Origin: Candidatus Nitrosopumilus sp.
GTDB taxonomy: Archaea > Thermoproteota > Nitrososphaeria > Nitrososphaerales > Nitrosopumilaceae
DNA: 40,681 nucleotides
Assembly: GCA_029863275.1 (NCBI GenBank)
Contig: JAOTVS010000012.1
Span: forward strand, 1-40,681
Reading direction: 5' to 3'
Part shown: piece by piece, positions 24,439 to 33,079 of the stretch
Numbering within the stretch: position 1 is the first letter of the stretch
Layout: the number at the start of each line of letters is the position of its first letter
The notes under the pieces: generated by a model
Databases searched by the model: none
What the model was told of the DNA's origin: nothing
The model's input: only the letters and a program-made list of their open reading frames with translations
Translations under genes and position numbers: made by a program

Positions 24439-25341
24439 TTGGACAATTCTGACATTAAAATTCTAAGTAGATTATTGAATAATTGTAGAGAATCAGATAG
24501 ACAAATTGGAAAATATCTCGGGATTTCTGGTGGATCAGTTAGAGCACGAATTCGAAAAATGGAGGATTTGAAAATTATCGAGAATTTTACCATTAAAGTT
24601 GATCCACCTGTTTTAGGATTAGGAGTGTTGTACATTGTTGTATCTGGTCAAAACATTCAAGAAATTTTAGAGCAAATTAGACTTGTTGGTAAACCATGTT
24701 TTATTGTTACTTGTATTGGTGGTGTTACTGTTTGTGGAATTGTTGCAAAAGGAAACTTGGAGGAAAAAATTGAACTTGCAAATAAATTAATGAAAGGTGT
24801 TAGAGTCTTATCGATTTTTGAATCAGAAAATCCTGAATATGATTCTAATCTAACCAAGACTGATTTAGAGATTCTAGAACAATTGATGAAAGATCCTAGA
24901 CAAAAAATTGAAAGCTTATCCAAAAAAACTAATTTTTCAACCAAAACAGTTGCCAGGTGTATAGAAAAATTAAATCAAACTGAAGGAATTCAATTTACTT
25001 TAACATATAACCCCACAAAAATTAAAGGATTTATTCCACATGCAATACTTACATGGATTGAAGGAGATATTAAAGAAACTTTAAAAATATTAGAAAAAAA
25101 GTTTTCAGATTCATTTTTACAGATTCCATTTATTGCAAAAAATCAGATTGTATTATTTATGTTCAGTAAGGATATTTATGATATGGATGAATTAACTCAA
25201 AAAGTAAGAAACATAGAATATGTTAAAACAGCTGACTTGTTTATTCCAAAAAAGATGAAATTTCTCCATGATTGGTTAGAATCAGCTATTACTGAATTAA
25301 AAAATTCACCGACACTTCATCTTCTTTATCAAACGAATTAA
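24439..25341 (+). CDS. Lrp/AsnC-like transcriptional regulator with two HTH domains
   Basis: The 300-residue protein contains an N-terminal Lrp-type helix-turn-helix (about 3-48, DIKILSRLLNNCRESDRQIGKYLGISGGSVRARIRK in pattern) and a second HTH in the middle (about 137-180, LTKTDLEILEQLMKDP, then LSKKTNFSTKTVARCIEKL). Each is followed by an alpha/beta region. Such proteins bind DNA and often sense amino acids or other ligands. The frame begins with TTG; no in-frame ATG precedes the HTH. It is divergent from the ABC exporter operon, so regulating that operon is the simplest guess. A Nudix gene follows after 25 bp. Confidence 0.8.
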   Translation: MDNSDIKILSRLLNNCRESDRQIGKYLGISGGSVRARIRKMEDLKIIENFTIKVDPPVLGLGVLYIVVSGQNIQEILEQIRLVGKPCFIVTCIGGVTVCGIVAKGNLEEKIELANKLMKGVRVLSIFESENPEYDSNLTKTDLEILEQLMKDPRQKIESLSKKTNFSTKTVARCIEKLNQTEGIQFTLTYNPTKIKGFIPHAILTWIEGDIKETLKILEKKFSDSFLQIPFIAKNQIVLFMFSKDIYDMDELTQKVRNIEYVKTADLFIPKKMKFLHDWLESAITELKNSPTLHLLYQTN

Positions 25342-25366
25342 ATATTATCAAAATTTTAGTTTTTAC

Positions 25367-25882
25367 ATGAAAAAGAAAAAAATCTATGAAGGTAAAATTT
25401 TAGGGCTAAGTGTTTATGACGGAATAATTGAAGGACGAAAAGTAAAAAGAGAGATGATTGAGCATAGGGGTGCAGCTGCTATGCTTGCTTTTGATGAAGA
25501 CAAAAAAGTAATTCTTGTTAAACAACATAGATTCCCTCATGGGTATGTTTTAGAAATACCTGCAGGGACCATGGAAAAACGAGAAAATCCGATAAAATGT
25601 GCCTTTAGAGAATTAGAAGAGGAGACTGGATATAAGGCAAAAAAGATGACGCCATTGATTACCTATTACCCTTCAATAGGTTACAATACTGAGGTAATTC
25701 ACTGTTTTTTAGCCTCTGGACTAAAAAAAAATGCAGAGTTGAAACTAGATGAGGATGAGATTTTATCAGTGGTGAAAATAGATTTGAAGAAATTATTGGG
25801 AATGATTAAAACTGGTAAGATTCAAGATTCAAAAACTATTTGTGCTGTCCTAACCTATGCTGCCAAGAAAAAATTATCCTAA
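25367..25882 (+). CDS. Nudix hydrolase, ADP-ribose pyrophosphatase type
   Basis: Nudix enzymes cleave nucleoside diphosphates linked to another group. The 171-residue protein has the full Nudix box from GTMEKRENPIKCAFRELEEE to TGY (about residues 67-89): G-x5-E-x7-R-E-x2-E-E-x-G. Upstream, EHRGAAAMLAFDEDKKVILVKQHRFPHGYVLEIPAG fits the ADP-ribose pyrophosphatase subfamily. It starts ATG 25 bp after the Lrp-like gene and its stop abuts the stop of the convergent PhoU-like gene. Substrate is not certain. Confidence 0.92.
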   Translation: MKKKKIYEGKILGLSVYDGIIEGRKVKREMIEHRGAAAMLAFDEDKKVILVKQHRFPHGYVLEIPAGTMEKRENPIKCAFRELEEETGYKAKKMTPLITYYPSIGYNTEVIHCFLASGLKKNAELKLDEDEILSVVKIDLKKLLGMIKTGKIQDSKTICAVLTYAAKKKLS

Positions 25883-26863
25883 TTATTTATGGTAAATAGG
25901 CTGAATGAGATCTACTACATCTGCCCATGATTTGGCTATTCGTTCAAACATATATACAAGATCCAAAAAATCAATTGGAATTTGTTTTTTATTTCCTATT
26001 GCAATTCGAAGTTTTGAAAGGTCTTCTTGAAATTTTATATGCGAAGCAATAGCCTCTATTGCAATTCCCCTATCAGGTTTGGTAAATGCATCAATTGATT
26101 TTTCAGCTAAACTATTAAAATTTCGAACAGTTAGGTGTATTTTTTTTAAGAGTTCCTTAGGTAAAGAAGAATCATAAATAAAATTTGCAAGTTCAACTAT
26201 AGTATCACCTGCATTTTCTAAAAGATTTGCAGCTACTCTGTAATCTAATACGTCTATATTTTCAAGATTAAATATATTTGCTAATCGTTTATCAACAAGT
26301 GTACTTCTAATTAATCGGACAAGAAGAAAATATTGACGATTAACTTCAACATCTCTTTTAGATAATGTTTTCAGATTTGATTTATCATCAGAAATTAAAC
26401 CATTTGATACATCATCATACATTCCAAGTGCAATAGAACTCATTCTTTTGAGAATTTTTTCTGGATTTAATGTAGCAGTATCTAAAAGAAATTGCATGTT
26501 AATTTTTGAGGCATCTTCCTCTATGATTTCCATTCCTACCAATCCCCTCATAGAATTTCGAATTTTTTCTCGGTCTCCACCAGGAATAATCGATTGTGAG
26601 TTAATTTGAATAATATCATATCCTAAAAGATAAGCCCCTGTGATGTTTGCGACAATATTTTCCTCCATAGGTAAGGGATATGAAATCACAAGTTCTTTTG
26701 CAGAACGGGTCTCTTTATTTGCGGAAATTGAAAGGCTATCTTGTCCTGTTTCGATTTCCACCTGACTCCCTTTAGAAAGATTGGAAGCATCGATCCATTC
26801 TTTTGGAAGTGAAACTAGAATGCTGCTACCAATTTTTTGTAGGCGTCGAATAAATTTAGTCAA
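25883..26863 (-). CDS. phoU: AbrB-PhoU fusion regulator (phosphate uptake regulator-like)
   Basis: The 326-residue protein has an N-terminal AbrB/SpoVT swapped-hairpin DNA-binding domain (about 1-45: FIRRLQKIGSSILVSLPKEW, then SKGSQVEIE), followed by two PhoU-like three-helix bundles (about 110-210 and 225-320, with MYDDVSN and ENAGDTIVELANFIYDSS). In archaea this combination is a phosphate-uptake type regulator. It starts with TTG and is divergent from the pantoate kinase gene across a 65-bp gap. Two tttaaactaa boxes flank the divergent promoter (26864-26873 and 26914-26923), so autoregulation is plausible. Confidence 0.85.
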   Translation of the reverse strand: MTKFIRRLQKIGSSILVSLPKEWIDASNLSKGSQVEIETGQDSLSISANKETRSAKELVISYPLPMEENIVANITGAYLLGYDIIQINSQSIIPGGDREKIRNSMRGLVGMEIIEEDASKINMQFLLDTATLNPEKILKRMSSIALGMYDDVSNGLISDDKSNLKTLSKRDVEVNRQYFLLVRLIRSTLVDKRLANIFNLENIDVLDYRVAANLLENAGDTIVELANFIYDSSLPKELLKKIHLTVRNFNSLAEKSIDAFTKPDRGIAIEAIASHIKFQEDLSKLRIAIGNKKQIPIDFLDLVYMFERIAKSWADVVDLIQPIYHK

Positions 26864-26928
26864 TTTAAACTAATTTAGTTAATTTAAGCCATATTCTTAT
26901 ATTTTGTGTACAGTTTAAACTAAGATCG
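26864..26928. promoter_or_regulatory. Divergent promoter with two tttaaactaa boxes
   Basis: The 10-bp sequence tttaaactaa is present at 26864-26873, directly next to the start of the PhoU-like gene, and at 26914-26923, just before the pantoate kinase ATG. The copies are 50 bp apart, near five helical turns, so both lie on the same face of the DNA. A TATA-like stretch at 26894-26903 sits between. Related tttagt-aattta sequence extends into and past the first box. This looks like an operator pair for an AbrB-type protein. Confidence 0.5.
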
Positions 26929-27840
26929 ATGGAAGCAGTAGCATTTTGTCCTGCACATGTGACTGGATTCTTTAAAGCACATTTAGAGCAAAACAATGAG
27001 GCAAAAGAAAAATTTGGTTCCATGGGTGCTGGGTTTTCTATTAAAGAAGGTGTTACTACCAAGGTAATTATCTCACCTAGAATTAATCAAAATTCTCAAT
27101 TCCAAATTTCAACAAAGGGATTTCAATCAGACAAAACAAATGTTTCTGAATTTGTATTAAATGAATTTTTAAAATTGGGAAATTTTGATGAAATTTTCTT
27201 TGATATCGAACATATGATTTCAATTCCTGTTGGATATGGTTTAGGATCCAGTGGTGCAGTTGCATTATCTCTTTCATATGCATTAGATCAAGTTTTAGAT
27301 ACAAAATTAGATAAATTTGAAATCGGTAGAATTGCACACAACGCAGAAGTAAATTGCAAGACTGGCTTGGGTGATGTTTTAGCATCTTATTATGGCGGAT
27401 TTGAAATTAGAGTTAAACCAGGTGCACCAGGAATTGGAAAAGTTAAGAAAATAAAAACTGAAAATATCTCAATTATTATGATATGTTTTTCACCAATTTC
27501 TACACAAAAATTTATTCAAGAAAAACTTTCTAAAATTAATGGCCTTGGAGGAAAAATGGTTAGAAAATTGCTTGAATCAAAAGACTATAACAATTTTCAA
27601 GATATGTCATTAGAATTTGCAAAGTATGTCGATGTAATGACTCCAAGAATGGAGAACCTAATTGAAGAGTTATCACAAAACGGAATCAAAAGTGGTATTG
27701 CACTTTTTGGAGAAACTGTATTTTCAATGGTACCTAATGAATTAGAAGATAAAGTTATAGAGATTTTCAAAAAATATCCTCAAGGAAAAATAATTAAATC
27801 ACAGTTAGATGTACAGGGTGCAAGAATTCTTAAAAATTAA
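26929..27840 (+). CDS. Pantoate kinase (GHMP superfamily)
   Basis: Pantoate kinase phosphorylates pantoate to 4-phosphopantoate in the archaeal CoA route, replacing bacterial PanC. The 303-residue protein has the GHMP kinase P-loop-like VGYGLGSSGAVALS (101-114) and N-terminal AVAFCPAHVTGFFKAH, typical for this family. The C-terminal GHMP motif is in SGIALFGETVFSMVPN. It heads an operon with phosphopantothenate synthetase, PanB and CoaBC. It has an ATG start 30 nt from a TATA-like stretch (leaderless). Family assignment is strong because of neighbours and motifs. Confidence 0.92.
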   Translation: MEAVAFCPAHVTGFFKAHLEQNNEAKEKFGSMGAGFSIKEGVTTKVIISPRINQNSQFQISTKGFQSDKTNVSEFVLNEFLKLGNFDEIFFDIEHMISIPVGYGLGSSGAVALSLSYALDQVLDTKLDKFEIGRIAHNAEVNCKTGLGDVLASYYGGFEIRVKPGAPGIGKVKKIKTENISIIMICFSPISTQKFIQEKLSKINGLGGKMVRKLLESKDYNNFQDMSLEFAKYVDVMTPRMENLIEELSQNGIKSGIALFGETVFSMVPNELEDKVIEIFKKYPQGKIIKSQLDVQGARILKN

Positions 27841-27850
27841 TTGAATCTTA

Positions 27851-28615
27851 ATGGCTTTAATTCCTAAATCTCATCCCAGAGTAAAATCACTATTAATTCG
27901 TGAAAAATTAGTATCTGGTTTTGATAATGGATTGGTTGCAAAAGAGGGACTCCTTGCTCAAGGAAGAGGTGAGGCTTTTGATTATTTACTAGGAGAAAGA
28001 ACAGGAAAATCTGCAAAATCTGCAATTAAAGCAGCGGCTGCACAAATTTTATTGGCAAAATTATCCGTAATTTCAGTAAATGGAAATGTTGCAGCCTTGT
28101 GTCCAAAGGAAATAGTAAAACTTGCCAAACAAACAGCATCAAAGATAGAAGTAAATCTCTTTTATTCTAACGAAAAAAGAAAGGACAATATTGTAAAAAC
28201 ATTGAAAAAAAATGGAGCCAAGGAAATTTTAGGCACAAATCCTGCAACAAAAGCCACTTTGTCTGGTATTGACTCTGCAAGAAGAATTGTTGATAAAAAT
28301 GGGATATATGCAGCAGATGTTGTAATTGTTCCTCTTGAAGATGGAGATAGAACTTTGGCTTTAAGAAAATCTGGAAAAACCGTTATTACTTTTGATCTAA
28401 ATCCCCTTTCAAGAACATCTCAAACTGCCAATATTACAATAGTTGATAATGTAACTCGCTCAATGGATTTGTTAATTGAAAATTGCAAAAATTTATCTAA
28501 AAAAAATAATAAAACCCTAGAGGGGATTTTAAAAAAATTTGATAACAAAAAAAATCTCTCTAATAGTATAAAGGATATTAAAAATAATTTGACAAAGAGG
28601 TCTCGTTTTGCATAA
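27851..28615 (+). CDS. 4-phosphopantoate--beta-alanine ligase (phosphopantothenate synthetase)
   Basis: The enzyme joins 4-phosphopantoate and beta-alanine, forming 4'-phosphopantothenate in the archaeal CoA pathway. The N-terminal segment PKSHPRVKSLLIREKLVSGF, followed by NGLVAKEGLLAQGRGEAFDYLLGERT, is characteristic of the archaeal PPS family. The central part has INGNVA-type and ATP-handling strands (VIVPLEDGDRTLALRKSGKTV). The protein has 254 residues, as expected. The gene starts with ATG 10 bp after pantoate kinase and overlaps panB by 8 bp at its end. Confidence 0.93.
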   Translation: MALIPKSHPRVKSLLIREKLVSGFDNGLVAKEGLLAQGRGEAFDYLLGERTGKSAKSAIKAAAAQILLAKLSVISVNGNVAALCPKEIVKLAKQTASKIEVNLFYSNEKRKDNIVKTLKKNGAKEILGTNPATKATLSGIDSARRIVDKNGIYAADVVIVPLEDGDRTLALRKSGKTVITFDLNPLSRTSQTANITIVDNVTRSMDLLIENCKNLSKKNNKTLEGILKKFDNKKNLSNSIKDIKNNLTKRSRFA

Positions 28616-29447
28616 AACTGTTCAAGATATCATTAACATGAAAAGAGATGAAAAAAAGATATCAGTAATTACTAGTTATGATTATACAATTGGATCACTT
28701 TGTGACAAAGCTGGAATCGACATATTACTTGTAGGGGATAGTGCAGGTATGGTAATGCTTGGTTATGACACTACTATTCCAGTAACGATGGATCAAATGT
28801 GTATGTTTACAGAAGCAGTTAGTCGAGCAAGAGAAAAATCATTGCTTGTTGCTGATTTACCCTTTATGTCATATCAAGTAAGTATTGATGATGCTATTAG
28901 AAATTCTGGAAGATTAATTAAGGCAGGAGCTGATGCTGTCAAACTTGAAGGGGGTACCACGATGGCTGAAACAATTAGTGCTATTGTAGATGTTGGAATA
29001 CCTGTAATGGGTCACATTGGCCTACAACCACAAACAACAATTTTATCACAGGGATATAAAGTCCAAGGAAAAACAAAAGATGCTGCATTAAAATTAATTG
29101 AGGATGCAAAAGAGCTTGAAGAAGCTGGTGTGTTCAGTATCGCATTAGAAATGGTGAGCCATGAGGTAGCTGAGATAATTTCTGAAACAATTAGAGTTCC
29201 AACCATTGGAATTGGATCTGGAGTTGGATGTAATGGACAGGTTCTGGTAGTTCAAGATTTACTTGGAATGTATGATAAAATAAAACCAAAATTTGCAAAA
29301 CGATATCTGAATTTATCTGAAGATATTGTAAATGCTGTTGAAAATTACAAAAAAGATATTGAAATAGGCACATTTCCAGCCAAGGAAAACTGGTTTTCAA
29401 TGGATGATAATGAGTTGAAAAAATTACGTGAAGAAATTGGTAGATAA
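28608..29447 (+). CDS. panB: 3-methyl-2-oxobutanoate hydroxymethyltransferase
   Basis: PanB adds a hydroxymethyl group to 3-methyl-2-oxobutanoate, giving ketopantoate, the first step of the pantothenate/CoA pathway. The 279-residue protein has the metal-binding DSAGMV (about 43-48), conserved SYDYTIGSLCDKAGID, the EGG segment VKLEGGTTMAET (about 112-123), GHIGLQPQT and GIGSGVGCNGQVLVVQDLLG. It starts with TTG at 28608, inside the end of the PPS gene, and overlaps coaBC by 20 bp, so expression is coupled. No panE (ketopantoate reductase) is in the window. Confidence 0.95.
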   Translation: MHKTVQDIINMKRDEKKISVITSYDYTIGSLCDKAGIDILLVGDSAGMVMLGYDTTIPVTMDQMCMFTEAVSRAREKSLLVADLPFMSYQVSIDDAIRNSGRLIKAGADAVKLEGGTTMAETISAIVDVGIPVMGHIGLQPQTTILSQGYKVQGKTKDAALKLIEDAKELEEAGVFSIALEMVSHEVAEIISETIRVPTIGIGSGVGCNGQVLVVQDLLGMYDKIKPKFAKRYLNLSEDIVNAVENYKKDIEIGTFPAKENWFSMDDNELKKLREEIGR

Positions 29448-30693
29448 AACTAAAGTCACAAAAAAATCAGACCACCCGTCTTTAGATATTGTAAATTCTT
29501 CAGGGTATGAATTATCTGGAAAAAAAATTGTCCTATGTGTTGCAGGAAGTGTTGCAGCATACAAAGCAATAGAATTGGCAAGATTGTTGATGCGACATGG
29601 TGCAGAAGTAACATGTGTTGCAAGTAATGCTGTAACTAAATTGGTACAACCAGACTACTTCAAGTGGGCAACAGGAAATAAAGTAATTACAAAGCTAACA
29701 GGGGAACTCGAGCATATTAGATTAGCAGATTATAATCAAGCAGATTTGATTGTGGTTTATCCTGCAACTGCAAATACTCTTGGTAAATTAGCTAATGGAA
29801 TTGATGATACTCCAGTGTCGACCGTTCTTACAGTAGGGTTTGGTTCTAAAATTCCTATTTTGATGTGTCTTGCCATGCATGCATCAATGTATGATAATGT
29901 AGCAGTTAAAAAAAATATTGATTTTTTAAAAAACAAGATTGAATTTCTGGCTCCTTTAATGATTGAAGGAAAAGCTAAAGCATCAGAACCTGAAGATGTT
30001 TTAGAATATGTTAAAAGAAAATTTGGATCCTCATCAATTTTGAAAAACAAAAAAATTCTAATTACTGCTGGGCCTACAATTGAATATATTGATCCAATAC
30101 GAGTAATTACAAATCAAAGCTCTGGAAGAACAGGAGTTTTACTAGCTTCGGAATTTATTTCTGCTGGATCCAAAGTAACACTAGTTTATGGTCCAGGAAT
30201 CGAAAAAGCACCCAAGGGAGCTAAAGTGATCAAAGTCCTTACCACAAAAGAAATGCATGATGTAGTAAAAAAAGAATTGAAAAAAAAATTTGATGTAGCA
30301 ATAATGGCTGCTGCAGCTGCAGACTATACTCCAGAAAATCCTAGTAAAAAAAAGATAAAAAGTTCACAAAATAAAATCAAAATTAGCCTCAAAAAAGCAC
30401 CTAAAATTATCGATCAGATTAAAAAATATCAAAAAAATATAATTTTAGTTGGATTTAAGGCAGAAGTAAATCTCTCAAAAAAAGATTTGATATTATCTGC
30501 TAGGAGGAAATTAGAAGAATCAAACGCAGATATGATTATTGCAAACGACATAGGATCACCACGATATAAAAAAAATCCTGAAAATAATGAAGTGTTTATT
30601 GTTGATTCAGGAAAAATAAGATCTTCAGGATGGAGAGAGAAACAAAAGATTGTAAAATTTATCAGACAAGAAATTGAAAATAAATTGAAATGA
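29428..30693 (+). CDS. coaBC: Bifunctional phosphopantothenoylcysteine decarboxylase/phosphopantothenate--cysteine ligase
   Basis: CoaBC joins cysteine to phosphopantothenate and then decarboxylates it, giving 4'-phosphopantetheine. The 421-residue length fits. The CoaC part (about 28-195) shows VCVAGSVAAYKAIELARLLM, the FMN-binding YPATANTLGKLANGIDD (about 111-127) and CLAMHASMYDN, equivalent to the substrate clamp region. The CoaB part (about 205-420) shows ILITAGPTIEYIDPIRVITN, SSGRTG and AAAAADYTP. The start is GTG at 29428, within panB. The stop overlaps the 55-residue downstream ORF by 4 bp (ATGA). Confidence 0.95.
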   Translation: MKKLVDKTKVTKKSDHPSLDIVNSSGYELSGKKIVLCVAGSVAAYKAIELARLLMRHGAEVTCVASNAVTKLVQPDYFKWATGNKVITKLTGELEHIRLADYNQADLIVVYPATANTLGKLANGIDDTPVSTVLTVGFGSKIPILMCLAMHASMYDNVAVKKNIDFLKNKIEFLAPLMIEGKAKASEPEDVLEYVKRKFGSSSILKNKKILITAGPTIEYIDPIRVITNQSSGRTGVLLASEFISAGSKVTLVYGPGIEKAPKGAKVIKVLTTKEMHDVVKKELKKKFDVAIMAAAAADYTPENPSKKKIKSSQNKIKISLKKAPKIIDQIKKYQKNIILVGFKAEVNLSKKDLILSARRKLEESNADMIIANDIGSPRYKKNPENNEVFIVDSGKIRSSGWREKQKIVKFIRQEIENKLK

Positions 30694-30857
30694 AAAACTC
30701 AGAACTTCGAAGGCTTGTTGCTGAATATAATGAAATTAAGATAAAATTAGTTAAAGCTCAAAATAACAAATTTAAAGAAAAATTAAAAGAAATAGAACAT
30801 AGATATTTTCATGAGACAGGAAAGATTCTAAAATCCGATATCAAAGAGTTTACATAA
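30690..30857 (+). CDS. 55-residue charged helical micro-protein
   Basis: ATG at 30690 overlaps the coaBC stop codon (ATGA), so this frame is translated in the same operon. The 55 residues are highly charged and helical with a heptad-like pattern (SELRRLVAEYNEIKIKLVKA, KFKEKLKEIEHRYFHETGKI), and there is no membrane segment. It probably forms a helical hairpin or binds a partner. The overlap with coaBC is strong evidence that it is real; no function can be stated. Next is a methyltransferase gene 29 bp downstream. Confidence 0.75.
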   Translation: MKNSELRRLVAEYNEIKIKLVKAQNNKFKEKLKEIEHRYFHETGKILKSDIKEFT

Positions 30858-30886
30858 AATAGATCAAAAATAAGAGAAAACTAAAA

Positions 30887-31729
30887 TTGAAATTTAATCA
30901 TATAGAATACAAGCAAAGAAATATTTCAATCTGGAACGAAGTTGCTCCTCGCTATCATAAAAGATGGGCAAGTATTAATCAAGGGCCTTTTCAAAGTACT
31001 TCAAAATTAGTCCAACTTTTAAATGTCAATAAGGGAGATAAAGTACTTGATCTTGCTTGTGGTACAGGCGTAGTTACAAAAAAAATTAGAAGTGAGATAG
31101 GTAGTTTAGGATATGTTATAGGTGGAGATTCATCAGTTACTGCAATTAAAACTGCAAAAAAATGGATTGGAATAAAACCCAATTTAGATTTTGTAAATAT
31201 TGATGCTGAAAATTTTTATTTTTCAGAAAAATTTGATATTATTACTTGTCAGTATGCACTTTTCTTTTTTCCAAATGCCCAAAGAGTCTTAAAAAATATT
31301 AAAAAAAATCTAAAAAAAAAGGGTAAATTAGGAATAACAGTACATGGAGCTGCAAACAAAGTTCCTTTTTTTAGCAGTATTTTTGATGAAGTTACTAAAT
31401 TTATTCCCGATTATGTTCCTCCCGGATCTCCTGATTTAGATAGATTTGGAACAAAGTCATCTCTTAAGGACGAGGTAAGAAAGGCAGGATTTGATAAAAT
31501 TAGTGTAAAAAATTTTGTTTTCAAGTTCAATCCTGGAACATTTGATGATTATTGGAAAAATTATCTCAGATATGTAGCCACACCTTTAAAAGAAAAAATA
31601 GATGCACTTGGTAGATCACAAAAATTAAAATTGAAAAACTCGGTTCGGGAAAATGTAATACCTTACACTTTGAAAAATCAAACAATTGAATTTCCTTGGG
31701 AAGTTTTAATTTTAACTGCAAATTCTTAG
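30887..31729 (+). CDS. SAM-dependent methyltransferase, UbiE/MenG-like
   Basis: This is a class I methyltransferase of the UbiE/MenG-like group, which acts on quinones or other lipids; the substrate here is not known. The 280-residue protein shows motif I VLDLACGTGVVTKKI (about 53-67), motif II YVIGGDSSVTAIKTAKKWI (about 77-95) and FDIITCQYALFFFPNAQRVL (about 116-135). The start is TTG at 30887; no ATG is nearby. It is the last gene of the CoA operon region, 29 bp after the micro-protein. A quinone-linked role would fit the UbiB-like gene elsewhere in the window but is speculative. Confidence 0.87.
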   Translation: MKFNHIEYKQRNISIWNEVAPRYHKRWASINQGPFQSTSKLVQLLNVNKGDKVLDLACGTGVVTKKIRSEIGSLGYVIGGDSSVTAIKTAKKWIGIKPNLDFVNIDAENFYFSEKFDIITCQYALFFFPNAQRVLKNIKKNLKKKGKLGITVHGAANKVPFFSSIFDEVTKFIPDYVPPGSPDLDRFGTKSSLKDEVRKAGFDKISVKNFVFKFNPGTFDDYWKNYLRYVATPLKEKIDALGRSQKLKLKNSVRENVIPYTLKNQTIEFPWEVLILTANS

Positions 31730-31917
31730 GAATTTCAGAGGCATGTGAAAATTCATCAAGTATCAAAAACTAGTGCAATGAGGTTAGAGTAGCTAAAAAA
31801 TCATAATTTATCTTACAAAAAATAAATTTAAACCTAGAATATGTCTCAAACATGGGACATGTAATCTATACTATCTCTTTCATAAATCTATTAATGTATT
31901 AATTTTGATGATACATA
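31730..31917. promoter_or_regulatory. Promoter of the anchored surface protein, with a 20-bp palindromic element
   Basis: A TATA-like ttcataaat at 31880-31888 lies about 30 nt before the ATG at 31918. Upstream, atgtctcaaacatgggacat at 31841-31860 can fold as TGTCTC/GGGACA (one wobble pair) around aaacat. The 14-bp part TGTYTCAAACATGG (31842-31855) recurs at 33843-33856 upstream of another secreted-protein gene. Confidence 0.45.
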
Positions 31918-32799
31918 ATGACTTTAAATAATTTGCCGAAACTTCTAGCAGGAGCTTTATCACTAGTTCTTGTTTTAGGACTAGCATCTCCCGCATATGC
32001 AGGTGGTGGATGTTTTACTGGACAGGTAACACTTGAACAGTTAGATGAACAATGCATGATAGTTGGTGACAAAATGTTTGATAACTTTGATGTGACTGAA
32101 AACTTAATTGAAGGAGATTTAACTCAAAGAACTGAAGTAAATCTTGCCAATATCTTAGTGGTTCCTTGGAATGATGATCCATTAAATCCAGGACTAGAGT
32201 TTGTATCGCTAAAAAACGAGCTTAACGTAACTCAAGCAGCAGTTACACCTACAGGGGGACTTGATTTGGATATAGTATTTCGAGTAAGCACACTAGATAA
32301 TGAGCCAAAAATTAAAGATAATTCTTTGGTAGCATACTTTGATAGTACTCCACTACAAACGAATCCCTTCAATAGTGATAACTTTGCAGAAGTTAGAGAA
32401 AGACTATACGAAGATGCAGCCTTGACTATTCCAGTTGAAGATTTGACTGGCATTGTGATTGAAAAAGACCGTCACAGAATTGTTGATACACCTGATGTGT
32501 TTGTAGATCAAACTGGAATTACAGTGAACAGAGAATTTGCACCACGTTCAGAAATTTGGGTTTTAAAAGATCTTAGAATCTTTACTGCAAGTCAAGGTGA
32601 AACTGCTGAAATTCAGTCCTTTGAGCAACACTTCTCACAAGTTCCACCAACAGTAGTAGCAGGAGAATTACTCTCACTTGACTCATCAGCTCTTGTAATT
32701 GCAGGACTAACTGGCAGTGCAGTATGGATGATTCCAACAGTTGCAGGAATTGCAAGTGCTGGAGTGTATCTAATTAAATTCAGAACAAACAAAGAGTAA
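31918..32799 (+). CDS. Secreted surface protein with C-terminal membrane anchor
   Basis: The 293-residue protein has a signal peptide (1-28, with ASPAYA before cleavage) and an extracellular domain starting [18 protein letters not shown] and then [13 protein letters not shown]. That C-x-G...L...C..GD..F.NF pattern resembles the domain found in bacterial PEP-CTERM surface proteins. At the C-terminus, a hydrophobic helix (about 269-286, [18 protein letters not shown]) is followed by the basic tail KFRTNKE, the usual tripartite sorting/anchor shape, but no PEFG motif is present. A second, in-frame copy of this anchor follows the stop at 32830-32901. Likely a cell-surface protein; function unknown. 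Confidence 0.8.
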   Translation: MTLNNLPKLLAGALSLVLVLGLASPAYAGGGCFTGQVTLEQLDEQCMIVGDKMFDNFDVTENLIEGDLTQRTEVNLANILVVPWNDDPLNPGLEFVSLKNELNVTQAAVTPTGGLDLDIVFRVSTLDNEPKIKDNSLVAYFDSTPLQTNPFNSDNFAEVRERLYEDAALTIPVEDLTGIVIEKDRHRIVDTPDVFVDQTGITVNREFAPRSEIWVLKDLRIFTASQGETAEIQSFEQHFSQVPPTVVAGELLSLDSSALVIAGLTGSAVWMIPTVAGIASAGVYLIKFRTNKE

Positions 32800-32829
32800 A
32801 ACCTCTTTTTTCTATTTTGTTTTCTTAGT

Positions 32830-32901
32830 ATGGTATCAGCAGTAGCTGGTATTTTTGGTGGTGGAGTATATCTGGTAAAGTTTAGAGCCAAGAAGAAATA
32901 A
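32830..32901 (+). other. In-frame second copy of the C-terminal anchor after the stop
   Basis: The sequence encodes MVSAVAGIFGGGVYLVKFRA, then KKK and a stop. It lies 30 bp beyond the stop codon of the surface-protein gene, in the same reading frame, with no stop between them. It aligns with the gene's own anchor ([19 protein letters not shown]). It is a tandem duplication of the 3' end, or the trace of an exchanged anchor. Readthrough of one stop would give a protein with two anchors. Confidence 0.6.
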
Positions 32902-33079
32902 TTCTCTTGTTTTTGATTATTTTTCTTTTGGACGTATTTTTTCCAAATTTTCGAAGTCAAAATTGGCAAAACAAGAAATTCCTACCTGAAACATATTGTT
33001 AATCTAGAATTTAACTAAAATTGTAACATTTTGAAATTTCAAGCTCATCTTTAATTAAATCATGAAATTGTGAAATGTA

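Noticed and set aside
32613-32969. Minus-strand frame of 118 codons across the end of the surface-protein gene
   Set aside because: It is antisense to the anchor region and its duplicate; the repeated RYTP segment simply mirrors the two anchor copies.
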